The notes under the pieces: generated by a model | Databases searched by the model: none | The model's input: only the letters and a program-made list of their open reading frames with translations | What the model was told of the DNA's origin: nothing | Source: an uncultured Mycoplasma sp. | Lineage (GTDB): Bacteria; Bacillota_I; Bacilli_A; Mycoplasmatales; Metamycoplasmataceae | Direction: 5' to 3' | DNA: 17,228 nucleotides | Assembly (NCBI GenBank): GCA_947040465.1 | Contig: CAMRBO010000007.1 | Coordinates: 1-17,228, forward strand | Shown: positions 9,588 to 17,228 of the stretch, in pieces | How positions within the stretch are numbered: position 1 is the first letter of the stretch | How the letters are laid out: each line of letters opens with the position of its first letter | Position numbers and translations under genes: made by a program

Positions 9588-9605
9588 AATTCACTATAGT
9601 GAATT
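9588..9605. promoter_or_regulatory. 18-bp perfect palindrome between lepA and ptsG
   Basis: AATTCACTATAGTGAATT is a perfect palindrome starting 10 bases after the lepA stop and ending 73 bases before the ptsG start. It may be a regulator binding site for ptsG. It could also fold as a 7-bp stem with a TATA loop and end lepA transcripts, but no T-run follows. Confidence 0.5.
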
Positions 9606-9659
9606 GCAAATCATTTGATAAATATTTAATGTATAAAAAGATGTGGAACAATTACAAAT

Positions 9660-9670
9660 TATAATATAAT
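9660..9670 (+). promoter_or_regulatory. -10 region of ptsG; very short or no leader
   Basis: Two overlapping TATAAT boxes lie at 9660-9665 and 9665-9670. TGTGGA (9642-9647) is a weak -35 candidate 17 bases before the second. The ATG is at 9679, so the leader would be about 2-7 bases. No Shine-Dalgarno is present. Confidence 0.55.
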
Positions 9671-9678
9671 TATTAAAT

Positions 9679-12057
9679 ATGATTAAAACTCCTAAAATAC
9701 AATTACTTGATTTTTTTGCTAAAATGAGAAATAAATCAAAAGCTAAAAAAACAGGAAAAGTTCAAGAATTTTTATCAAAGCTTTCAAAATCTCTTATGCT
9801 TCCAATAGCTATTCTTCCAATAGCAGGTTTATTTTTAGCAATTGGTGCAACAATAACGGGTAAGGTATCCATATATGATGACACTATTTTATATAATTTA
9901 GGAAACATAATGTTTAAATCAGGAGATATTGTTTTTGCTAATTTACAAGCTTTATTTTGCATATCAATAGCTTTTACTTTTGCTAAAAATAGTGCAGCAG
10001 CAGGATTAGTTGCATTTTTATCTATAATTTTATCTAGTTCAATTCAGTCAGCCATGATAGTGGAAGATTTTTCAGGATCATTTAGCATTATGTGATATAG
10101 CGGAATAACCAGCGCTCAAATAACTTCAAACCTTGGCATTCAATCTTTGCAAACAAGTGTTTTTGGAGGAATTATTATAGGTTTTCTTGTTGCCATAATA
10201 TTCAATAAATTTAAAGATTTTCAATCTCCATCAGTGTTAGGTTTTTTTTCAGGAGTTAGATTTGTTTTAGTGATATCTTTTGTCTTAATGCTTCCAATAA
10301 CTTTTGTGTTATTGATGATTTGACCTTTGATTGGAATGGGTATTTCAATAATGGGGTCATCATTCGGAAATGCTCCAGCAGGTATAAATTCACTTGCGTT
10401 CGGTCTACTTAATAGAGCGTTAATCCCTTTTGGTTTGCATCATATTTTAAATACAACATTTTGATTCTCTTCAGCAGGTGGAACAATAAATGAAACCATG
10501 TTGGGTACATCAGCAAATGTTGGAGGACTTGATTTAGGTGTAACTTGAGAAAGTTTAGGTTTGGTAAAATCTGATGGTGGTATCAATACTTTTGTAAGTG
10601 GAATGATACCTGTTGTTGGTAAAACTGTGCAAGCAGTTAATGGCAGTATGATTACTTTAACCTTTGATAATGTAGCAACATCTTTAAACGCTATTAGTGT
10701 TGATGGACAAACTAATCTTTTAGGAAATCCCGGAGCTTATACTTCAGGAGCTTATGTTTACACAATGTTTGGGTTACCCGCAGCGGCAGGAGCGATGGTA
10801 ATGGCTTCTCCAAAAGAAAATAGAAAAATCTCCTTTTCGATTGTTGGAGCAGCGGCAGGAACGGCTTTTTTAACAGGTATCACTGAACCTCTTGAATTTA
10901 CATTTTTATTTTTAGCGCCATGATTATATTATGGAATTCATGTTATTTTAGCAGGTATTTGTTTTTGGTTGGCAAACATATTGGGTGCACATGTTGCTTT
11001 TGGATTTAGCTCGGGATTAATAGATTTAAGTATTTATGGTTTTCTAACTGATGCAATAGGTGGTCAATCAAATTCTTGAATATTAATTTTAATGGGATTA
11101 GTTATTGCGCCAATTTATTTCTTTAGTTTTTATTTCGCAATTAAAAAGTTCAATATACCAACCCCGGGGCGGGGCGGAAATGATAAATTATTTTCAAAAC
11201 AAGATTTAAAGGATAAAAAAGAATTTTCATCAAATGATGGCGATATGAGAAATTTAGCTTTAAATATTATTGATGCTTATGGCGGAATTCAAAACTTAAA
11301 AGAAGTGGACGCTTGTATTACAAGATTGAGAATTATTTGCAATGACGCTTCAATAGTTGATAAACCAAGATTAGAATTGTTAGGAGCTAATGGTTTTGGA
11401 AAATCATCTGCATCTTCAGTTCACGCAATATTCGGTACAAAAGCAGATAGAATCAAAAATGAAATAAATGAAATAATTGAAAATCCTGATTTACAAGTTA
11501 TTCCTCAAGAAATTTATAATAATTCTTTGCAAAACGTTGAAGAAAAAACCATACAATTTAATGAAAATATCAGAGTTTTATCACCTTTTGATGGAACAAT
11601 AGTTTTAGAAGAGAATATTCCTGATTCAACATTTTCTCAAGGGATAGTGGGTAGAGGTATTGCTATTATTCCTTCATCTGCAAATGCTTATTCTCCTATA
11701 GATGGCAAATTAAGTTTAATGTTTCCTGGAGGACATGCATATTGTTTTGAATCTAAAGATAAAACACAAATATTAGTTCATATTGGTATTGAATCTGTAA
11801 GGAATGAAGAAGAATCTAAAATAGCTAAAGTTTTCAAACCCACTATAACCTTAGATACCAAAACAGAATCAGGGAAAACAAAGTTTACAAATATTAATAT
11901 TAATAATTTAAAAGAAAACTCAAAGTCTATAGTTTCTCCTATTTTAGTTTTAAATGAAACATTAAATGGTAGAATAATCAAACTATCAAAAATAAGTGGA
12001 GAAGTCAAAAAAGGTGATTTACTTTTTGAAATAATAAGTGAGGTAAATTATGAATAA
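9679..12057 (+). CDS. ptsG: Glucose-type PTS permease, EIICBA fusion
   Basis: This 792-residue membrane protein imports and phosphorylates glucose (or a related hexose) using phosphate from HPr. The order is EIIC, EIIB, EIIA. EIIC spans about residues 25-490, with many hydrophobic helices and the conserved P-F-G-L-H-H and T-G-I-T-E-P-L-E-F motifs. The EIIB domain has the phospho-Cys motif D-A-C-I-T-R-L-R, Cys546. EIIA has the paired histidines G-G-H-A (His686) and I-L-V-H-I-G (His701, the phosphorylated one). The EIIC-EIIB linker carries the typical T-P-G-R, here encoded by an all-G/C tract. Several TGA codons encode Trp and split the frame under the standard code. Glucose specificity is inferred from family similarity, and N-acetylglucosamine cannot be ruled out. 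Its last 8 bases overlap the next gene. Confidence 0.92.
11162..11177 (+). other. 16-base all-G/C tract inside the ptsG linker
   Basis: CCCCGGGGCGGGGCGG interrupts otherwise A/T-rich coding sequence. In frame it gives codons ACC CCG GGG CGG GGC GGA for T-P-G-R-G-G (residues 495-500). T-P-G-R is the family's normal linker motif, so the protein sequence makes sense. Only the codon choice is extreme. Confidence 0.9.
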
Positions 12058-12670
12058 AAAGAAAGCGCTTGTTAATTCATTGACAGCATCAACAATTACA
12101 CTACTAGGAGTTGGGGCAGTTGTATTGGGTGCAGGATTTGATTCTTGAGAACAATCAAATTCATTAAAAAATTTATCAAAGCATGAAAATTTAAAATCTC
12201 AAGTTTCAGCATTAAAAAATTCAGTCATTAATGATTTGGGGAATGATATAACATTGACTGAAATTCAAAAAACTGATGCAAATAATTTCGCAATTTTATT
12301 AGACTTAATTTTTAATGGTGGAGAAGTTTTAAATAGTGAAATCGATATAACTATTATTGAGGGGCCAATGTGAATAGAGTGAAATACAAAACTCTCTAAA
12401 TTGATGATTTCAAGTGTTAATCGTGGCAATTTTGGCAATTTAAAATTTAATGATGCTTATAATATATTATTATCAACCACCACCACCTCTATAAAACAAG
12501 CTGCTGAAAGCATCAAAGTATTACAACCAATTTTTAGGGATTTGGGACTTGTAAGTGAAAGTTCTGCAGGGTTCATAATTGGAATAACATTTTTATCTCT
12601 TACAGTCATACCTCTAACTATATTGTTTATTATAACAATCAAAACAAAGAAAAAAGAAACAGATAGTTAA
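12050..12670 (+). CDS. Hypothetical two-helix membrane protein, coupled to ptsG
   Basis: I do not recognise this 206-residue protein. It has a basic N-terminus (K3-K5), a hydrophobic helix at about 8-29, a polar middle of roughly 140 residues rich in Ser, Asn, Leu and Ile, a second helix at about 173-197, and a K-T-K-K-K-E tail. This predicts two membrane crossings with a mainly extracellular loop, or a cleaved or retained N-terminal signal. No lipobox cysteine is visible. ATG 12050 has AGTGAGG (12037-12043) ahead of it, and the gene overlaps the ptsG end by 8 bases, so the two are probably translated together. The TGA codon at 12146-12148 and two near 12370-12380 are Trp. Sugar uptake regulation or a permease accessory role is only a guess from position. 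Confidence 0.75.
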
Positions 12671-12692
12671 TTGAAATAATGAATAATTTAAA

Positions 12693-13562
12693 TTACTTTT
12701 CTAACATTCTCTTAATTGTATGCAATTCATATTTATCTAATATTTCAATAACTTTATTATTTAATAAATAATCTATTTTAATATCATCTAACTTAATATC
12801 GATATCTAAAAATAATTCTAGTTTAGCTAAATCTTTGCACATTAAAGCAATGTCTTTTGATTCAATAAATTTAATTTTTTGAATTTTAGTGAGCTCATCA
12901 ATGTGATCATATATATTTTCTAAAGTATTATATCTATTTAAAAGGTCTGTAGCTCCCTTTGGACCGATACCTTTGATTCCAGGAAGGTTATCTGAAGAAT
13001 CTCCTGATATTCCTTTGAAGTCTGGAATTTGATAATGTTCAAATCCATGGATATCTTTAAAATTATTGATATTCTTGATAATAAATTTTTTTGTCTTAGA
13101 ATCTTTTACAATGACACTTACATTGTTATCAATTAGTTGTAATAAATCTTGATCATCAGATCAAACTAAAATTTCATTATTATTAGAAAATTTAGTTGTC
13201 ATACTTGCTATCAAATCATCCCCTTCATATCCTTCCATATCCATATGTCTAATATTCATTGAATTTAATATTTCAATAATTATGTCTTTTTGTTCAAATA
13301 TTTCAACAGGAACCTTAGGTCTTCCAGCTTTATATTCTTTATATATATCATGTCTTTTAGTTTTTTTACCTGCATCAAAGGCGATGAAACAATGTGATGG
13401 TTTATACATTTGAAATATTTTTATCAGCGATAAAATGAAAGTGTGTGTTGCTGTTGTATCAATACCTTTTGAAGTAACTAATTTATTTTGAGAATAAAAT
13501 GTGGCAAAAAAACTTTTAAATAATAGCAAATTACCGTCTATTAATAGTATCTTATTTTCCAT
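12693..13562 (-). CDS. Stand-alone 5'-3' exonuclease (PolA N-terminal-type flap nuclease)
   Basis: This 289-residue protein matches only the 5'-3' exonuclease domain of DNA polymerase I, with no polymerase domain. Such stand-alone versions are usual in mollicutes and probably remove RNA primers and flaps. Metal-binding acids are in place: L-L-I-D-G-N (Asp9), F-D-A-G (Asp63), G-Y-E-G-D-D (Glu113, Asp115, Asp116), S-D-D-Q-D (136-139, where the family has T-G-D-x-D), and G-D-S-S-D-N (187-192) followed by the helix-hairpin-helix G-I-K-G-I-G-P-K. The R-H-x-x-Y-K-x-Y-K-A-x-R block is also conserved. Trp134 is TGA. AAAGGT lies 5 bases before the ATG. The gene overlaps the dnaE 3' end by 11 bases, indicating one operon. 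It is often annotated polA. B. subtilis YpcP is a comparable stand-alone protein. Confidence 0.93.
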
Positions 13563-16461
13563 GAATTACCTTTCAACTTGTCAACCTTAAATTTGATTTA
13601 GATTGACTATTAGTTTTGATTATTTTACATTCCAACAAAGAAGAAATACTTATTTCCTTAAATTTTTCTCAATTAGGATAAAAAATAAATACATCCTCTG
13701 AACCACTACTATCACTTAGATTTACAATTCCAAATTTATTACCATTCTTATCCTCTTTTCTCTCAGTTATATTATCAACAAATAAAACAATTCTATATTC
13801 AACTTGAGTAGAAAGATTTTTTAATTTGTCTTTACTTTCATAATTAAGTGTAGGGAAAGAGTTGAATTTTGCCCCTAAATATTTTATTTCATTATTTATT
13901 TCTTCGCTAATAATCATTTCTTCAAATGTTAGTTCTTGCTCTAAAGCTAAATTGTAGTTAATTACAATTTCGTCATCTTGCGAAACAATAATACAATCAG
14001 CATAATTCTTCGCTCTTATCAAATTAGCATTAAGTGTTGCCATATTACCGAAATCTCTTAATGTATTAGAACGAATCAAAATATCAATAATAGCATCACC
14101 AAGTCTCATTTTTTTAGCTCTAGCAACAAAGTTATAAAAACTTTTATAAACTCCGTTTTCACTTTTATCATTTTCTATTTTTTCATTAGCAACTTTTCCT
14201 AATCCTTTAATAATAATTAAAGGAAGGAATATTTTGTTATTTTCACTATAAACATTATCCTTTGAATCATTAATGTGAGGACTGATAATTGAATATCCCA
14301 TACTTCTAGCTTCTATTACATATTTATTTATTGTATCTAAGCCAGGTAAAGAAGAAATAATTGCTGTATAAAATTCAATTGGATATCATGTTTTTAGATA
14401 TGCCATTTTATAAGACAAAGTAGCATATGCAACTGCATGAGATTTATTAAAACCGTATTCAGCAAATTTTTCAATTTCAGTATATATATTTTCTATCAAA
14501 TCCATTGACTTACCTTTAGATGTTGCGCCGTCAACAAAAATATTTTTTAATTTTGACATTTCAATTTTATCTTTCTTACTTATTGCACGACGTAAAAGAT
14601 CAGCTTTTCCAAAAGTCATTCCAGCAAATTTCTGAGCAATTTCCATTATTTGTTCTTGATATATAATTATTCCATAAGTAGTTTTAACAACTTCATCATA
14701 TTCAGGAGAAAGATATTTAATTTCTTCTTCTCCATGTTTAATTTTTGTATATTTGGCAATGTTTGACATTGGACCGGGTCTAAATAATGAAATAATAGCT
14801 ACCAAATCATCAAAATTATTTACACCCACTTTTCTCAATGTATTAATCATTCCGGGAGATTCCAATTGGAATATTCCAATTGTATTACCGTTCGATAATA
14901 ATTTATTTGTAACCTCATCATCCAAAGGAATATTTTTAAATAGTATTTTACTTCCTGTTTTTTTAGAAATTTCCTCATTTATATTTTCGATAGTTGTCAA
15001 TGTTCTTAAACCAAGTAAATCAATTTTAAGCATTCCTCAGTTTTCCAGATTTTCCATTGAAAACTGAGAAATTAAATTTCCATCTTCATAAATTACCGGA
15101 ATTTTTTTTATCAGTGGCATTTGTGAAATGATTATCCCTGCCGCATGTGTGCCTTTTTGCCTTGGGAGGTTTTCAATTCTAAGTGAATGATTATATGCTT
15201 TTGTATAAATTTCTTTTTCGTTGATTTTTGCCCTAAAAGTTGAAGATTTTTTAAAAGCATCTTCAAGACTTGATTCAAAAGGAATCAATTTTGAAATAAT
15301 ATTTACTTCAGAATTAGGGATTTCTAAAACTCTTGCCACATCTCTAAAAGCGCTCTTCGCAGTCATTCTTTGAAATGTAATTATTTGAGCAACATTATCC
15401 TTCCCATATTTTTCCTGAATGTAATTAATTAACATTCCTCTTTTGTCATCTTGAACGTCTATGTCTATATCTGGCATAGAAATTCTTTCAGGATTCAAAA
15501 ATCTTTCAAACAGTAAGTTATAATCTAAAGGATTTATTTCAGTAATTTCAAGTAAAAAACAAATTAAAGATCCGGCGGAAGAACCTCTCCCTGGTCCAAA
15601 CGAAATTATGTTTTCTCTTCCTCATTTCATAAAATCTCATATAATTAAAAAATAATCTGAAACATTTAGTTTTTCAATAATTGATAGTTCATATTTAATT
15701 CTTTCCTTGACAATATTAATATCGTTTTTTTCAAATAACTTAAATTTACTTTTATAATTGTTTTTTATAATTGTTTTTAAATGATCGAAAGAACTTGTTT
15801 TGCTATCAATGATGAACTTAGGAAATAAAGAGTCTATTTTAGGAAAGTCTATATTGCATTGTTCAGCTATTCAATTAGTTCTTTTGATTATGGATTCATC
15901 AATGTCACTTTCATTTCTAAAACCTGAATAATTAAAACTTTTCACAGATTGATTTTTTATGGAATGTAATATAGAAATAGTTTCGTTATCATCTCTTGAG
16001 ATTATGCGATTTTCTTTGATGATAATTGCATTTTTATTTTCAATATTTTCAGAATTAAAATAAAAATTATCATCACTTAATAACTTGTTGTATTTTTTTA
16101 TGAATCCATAAGTTGGATGATCAATGACAAATAAATAACTTTTATCTATGTCTTCTATTTTAATTTCTTGTTTTGTTTTTAAAGATACTAGTCTATTTAA
16201 CTCCTGAAATCCTAAATAATTTTTAGCAAGTAATATTAATCTAAAATCTTCAACATCTAAATCTACTCCAATTATTGGCTTAATATTGTTTGATTTACAT
16301 AAAGAGACAAATTTATCAACTCCATGCATATTGTTGTGGTCAGTTATTGACAATATAGAAATATTATTTTCATGTGCAAATTCAATATAAGAATTTATTG
16401 TTACATTAGATTCTAATAAACTGTATTCACTATTAAAGTGTAAATTAACAAATTTTGACAT
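13552..16461 (-). CDS. dnaE: DNA polymerase III subunit alpha, DnaE type
   Basis: This 969-residue C-family replicative polymerase works beside PolC in low-GC bacteria. The N-terminal PHP domain starts F-V-N-L-H-F-N-S-E-Y-S-L-L. The usual H-x-H has become H-F-N, and the rest of the domain is short, so PHP metal binding is probably lost. The polymerase core has G-P-G-R-G-S-S, the catalytic pair P-D-I-D-I-D (Asp331, Asp333), Q-K-G-T-H-A-A-G, the third Asp in I-D-L-L-G-L-R-T-L (Asp481), Q-E-Q-I-M, A-D-L-L-R-R-A and F-N-K-S-H-A-V-A-Y-A. The C-terminus (about 885 on) resembles the OB fold. Length fits the short DnaE of mollicutes. In-frame TGA codons (e.g. 15871-15873, 13669-13671, 13573-13575) are Trp. 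There is no Shine-Dalgarno at the ATG. The 3' end overlaps the exonuclease gene. Confidence 0.95.
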
Positions 16462-16469
16462 ATATTAAA

Positions 16470-16475
16470 ATTATA
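16470..16475 (-). promoter_or_regulatory. -10 box of dnaE; candidate leaderless transcript
   Basis: TATAAT on the minus strand ends 8 bases before the dnaE ATG, so the transcript would start at or within about 2 bases of it. TTTAAA (16499-16494) is a possible -35 at spacing 18. The box overlaps the foot of the hairpin described next. Confidence 0.55.
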
Positions 16476-16505
16476 CCTTTAAATCAACGCAAATTTAAAG
16501 GTATA
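16472..16505 (-). terminator. 13-bp perfect inverted repeat, terminator-like, overlapping the dnaE promoter
   Basis: TATACCTTTAAAT (16472-16484) and ATTTAAAGGTATA (16493-16505) flank an 8-base loop. On the minus strand the stem is followed by AATTTT and lies 4 bases after the stop of a possible gene remnant. This suits an intrinsic terminator for upstream minus-strand transcription. The same bases carry the dnaE -10, so an operator role is equally possible. Confidence 0.6.
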
Positions 16506-16509
16506 TATA

Positions 16510-16730
16510 TTATCATTTATTAAATGTTGTTGTTTTATCTAAGTAAATTTCTTTCTTTTGATTTTCAGTATTTCATTCACATTATTATCATGATGTTTAA
16601 TATAACACATTCACTCAATTTTAAAATCTAATAATTTTGATAGACTCAAGCCTTTTGTAAAGTTATTGTTGTTAAATAAGAAAGATTTTGGTGTGAAAAT
16701 TATATTTGAATGCGAACTAGTTTTATTAAT
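16510..16730 (-). pseudogene. Possible decayed gene fragment upstream of dnaE
   Basis: I do not recognise this. With UGA as Trp, a frame of 63 codons is open on the minus strand from 16730 to TAG 16539, without an ATG near its start and including I-E-W (Trp from TGA). A second frame over 16581-16510 reads C-E-W-N-T-E-N-Q-K-K and ends F-N-K-W before TAA 16512-16510, right beside the terminator-like hairpin. Together they look like the 3' end of an older gene broken by frameshifts. A/T-rich sequence with only two stop codons can also give such frames by chance, so this is tentative. No other gene is seen in 16506-16755. Confidence 0.3.
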
Positions 16731-16770
16731 TTATTATAGTTTTGTTAATTTTATGTATAATGGTATTACC

Positions 16771-16800
16771 TTGTTAATTTAAGTTAATAAATTTTATACT
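16771..16800 (+). promoter_or_regulatory. Promoter of the DEAD-box helicase gene
   Basis: TTGTTA (16771-16776) and TATACT (16795-16800) are 18 bases apart. The predicted start is near 16807, leaving a leader of about 61 bases before ATG 16868. An alternative TATAAT at 16756-16761 directly follows a TG and would give a longer leader. The leader is purine-rich near its end (16835-16867), with no strong Shine-Dalgarno and no hairpin that I can see. Confidence 0.5.
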
Positions 16801-16867
16801 AATACATTTAAAAAGTTGATTGAGTTTTCGGGATGAAAAAAATAATAGAAAAGAAAATAAAAAAAAC

Positions 16868-17228
16868 ATGACATTTAAAGATATAAAAGAAATAAACGAA
16901 AACGTACAAAAAAGCCTTGAAGAAATGGGTTTTAGTGAACCTACACCAATTCAAACAGAAACATTTAAAGCAGCATTTGAAGGAAAAGATGTAATAGGCC
17001 AAGCTCAAACAGGGACTGGAAAAACAGGAGCGTTTGGTATCCCAATTTCAAACATGATAACTGATGACTCGATAGGAATTGAACATTTAGTAATTGCCCC
17101 AACTAGAGAATTAGCTTCTCAAATACACAAAGGTATCAAAAGTATGGGAAAATTCTCTAATGCAAAAGTTTGTTTAATTTTAGGTGGAAGTGGATATGAC
17201 AAACAATTAAGAGAATTAAAAGATAAAC
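16868..17228 (+). CDS. deaD: DEAD-box RNA helicase, N-terminal part (3' end outside window)
   Basis: This is the first 120 codons of an ATP-dependent RNA helicase of the DeaD/CshA group, which unwinds structured RNA in ribosome assembly and mRNA decay. Visible motifs are the upstream aromatic F3 and the Q motif G-F-x-E-P-T-P-I-Q (21-29), Walker A A-Q-T-G-T-G-K-T (46-53), motif Ia P-T-R-E-L-A (79-84) and the G-G motif (106-107). The D-E-A-D box lies beyond the window. ATG 16868 is chosen because family members begin with a short M-T-F-x-D stretch. The earlier ATG at 16833 is in another frame and soon stops. It is divergent from dnaE. Confidence 0.93.
   Translation, partial: MTFKDIKEINENVQKSLEEMGFSEPTPIQTETFKAAFEGKDVIGQAQTGTGKTGAFGIPISNMITDDSIGIEHLVIAPTRELASQIHKGIKSMGKFSNAKVCLILGGSGYDKQLRELKDK

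Noticed and set aside
12684..12695. TAATTTAAATTA palindrome as a terminator between the convergent hypothetical and exonuclease genes
   Set aside because: It is short, all A/T, has no room for a loop and overlaps the exonuclease stop codon; chance is a sufficient explanation.
12693..13562. Truncated DNA polymerase I
   Set aside because: The polymerase domain is absent, but all nuclease motifs are intact and stand-alone forms are normal in this group, so it is not a pseudogene.
1061..15036. Many genes appear broken by in-frame TGA and could be called pseudogenes
   Set aside because: TGA falls at conserved Trp positions (e.g. PcrA motif III, LepA, DnaE) and frames continue intact, so this is genetic code 4, not decay.
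16833..16890. ATG at 16833 as the deaD start or a leader peptide
   Set aside because: It is out of frame with deaD and reaches TAA after about 17 codons of lysine-rich sequence, with no support as a regulated leader.
16808..17008. Minus-strand 66-residue Phe/Cys-rich open frame over the deaD start
   Set aside because: It is the antisense of a well-supported DEAD-box gene and has a composition typical of reversed A-rich sequence.
1..17228. CRISPR arrays, insertion sequences, phage genes, tRNA or rRNA genes
   Set aside because: No regularly spaced direct repeats, transposase or phage motifs, or tRNA cloverleaf signatures were seen on reading the window.

Overview
The window is low-GC DNA from a wall-less bacterium (Mollicutes) that reads UGA as tryptophan. 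Nearly every long gene is interrupted by in-frame TGA exactly where its family has Trp, for example in the Y-S-W-R-G motif of the PcrA helicase. Reading with genetic code 4 joins the fragments into full-length genes. Strong A/T bias, short intergenic gaps, a three-domain glucose PTS permease, a stand-alone 5'-3' exonuclease and a short DnaE suggest the Spiroplasma/Mesoplasma/Entomoplasma branch. The branch assignment is inference.

Layout. (1) 1-6089, plus strand: the 3' end of asnS, then a promoter and a tight run of a degenerate GT-A-type glycosyltransferase-like protein, an RDD membrane protein, PcrA/UvrD helicase, and a membrane-anchored protein that resembles a decayed GGDEF-EAL protein. 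(2) 6086-7714, minus strand: a convergent gene whose whole length follows the phosphoglucomutase/phosphomannomutase fold but which has lost nearly all catalytic motifs. (3) 7787-12670, plus strand: lepA, then ptsG (EIICBA) overlapping a small two-helix membrane protein. (4) 16461-12693, minus strand: dnaE overlapping a stand-alone PolA-type 5'-3' exonuclease. (5) 16462-16867: an intergenic region with a possible gene remnant on the minus strand, a strong hairpin that overlaps the dnaE -10, and the deaD promoter. (6) 16868 to the end: the start of a DEAD-box RNA helicase on the plus strand.

The recognisable genes are housekeeping: translation (asnS, lepA), replication and repair (pcrA, dnaE, exonuclease), sugar uptake (ptsG) and RNA metabolism (DEAD-box helicase). 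The most unusual content is a set of three apparent pseudoenzymes near each other (glycosyltransferase-like, GGDEF/EAL-like, phosphoglucomutase-like), each keeping its fold pattern while losing active-site residues. Other notable points are four genes whose -10 box lies almost on the start codon (candidate leaderless mRNAs), several perfect inverted repeats over promoters, and a 16-base all-G/C tract inside ptsG. No tRNA, rRNA, insertion sequence or CRISPR array was seen.
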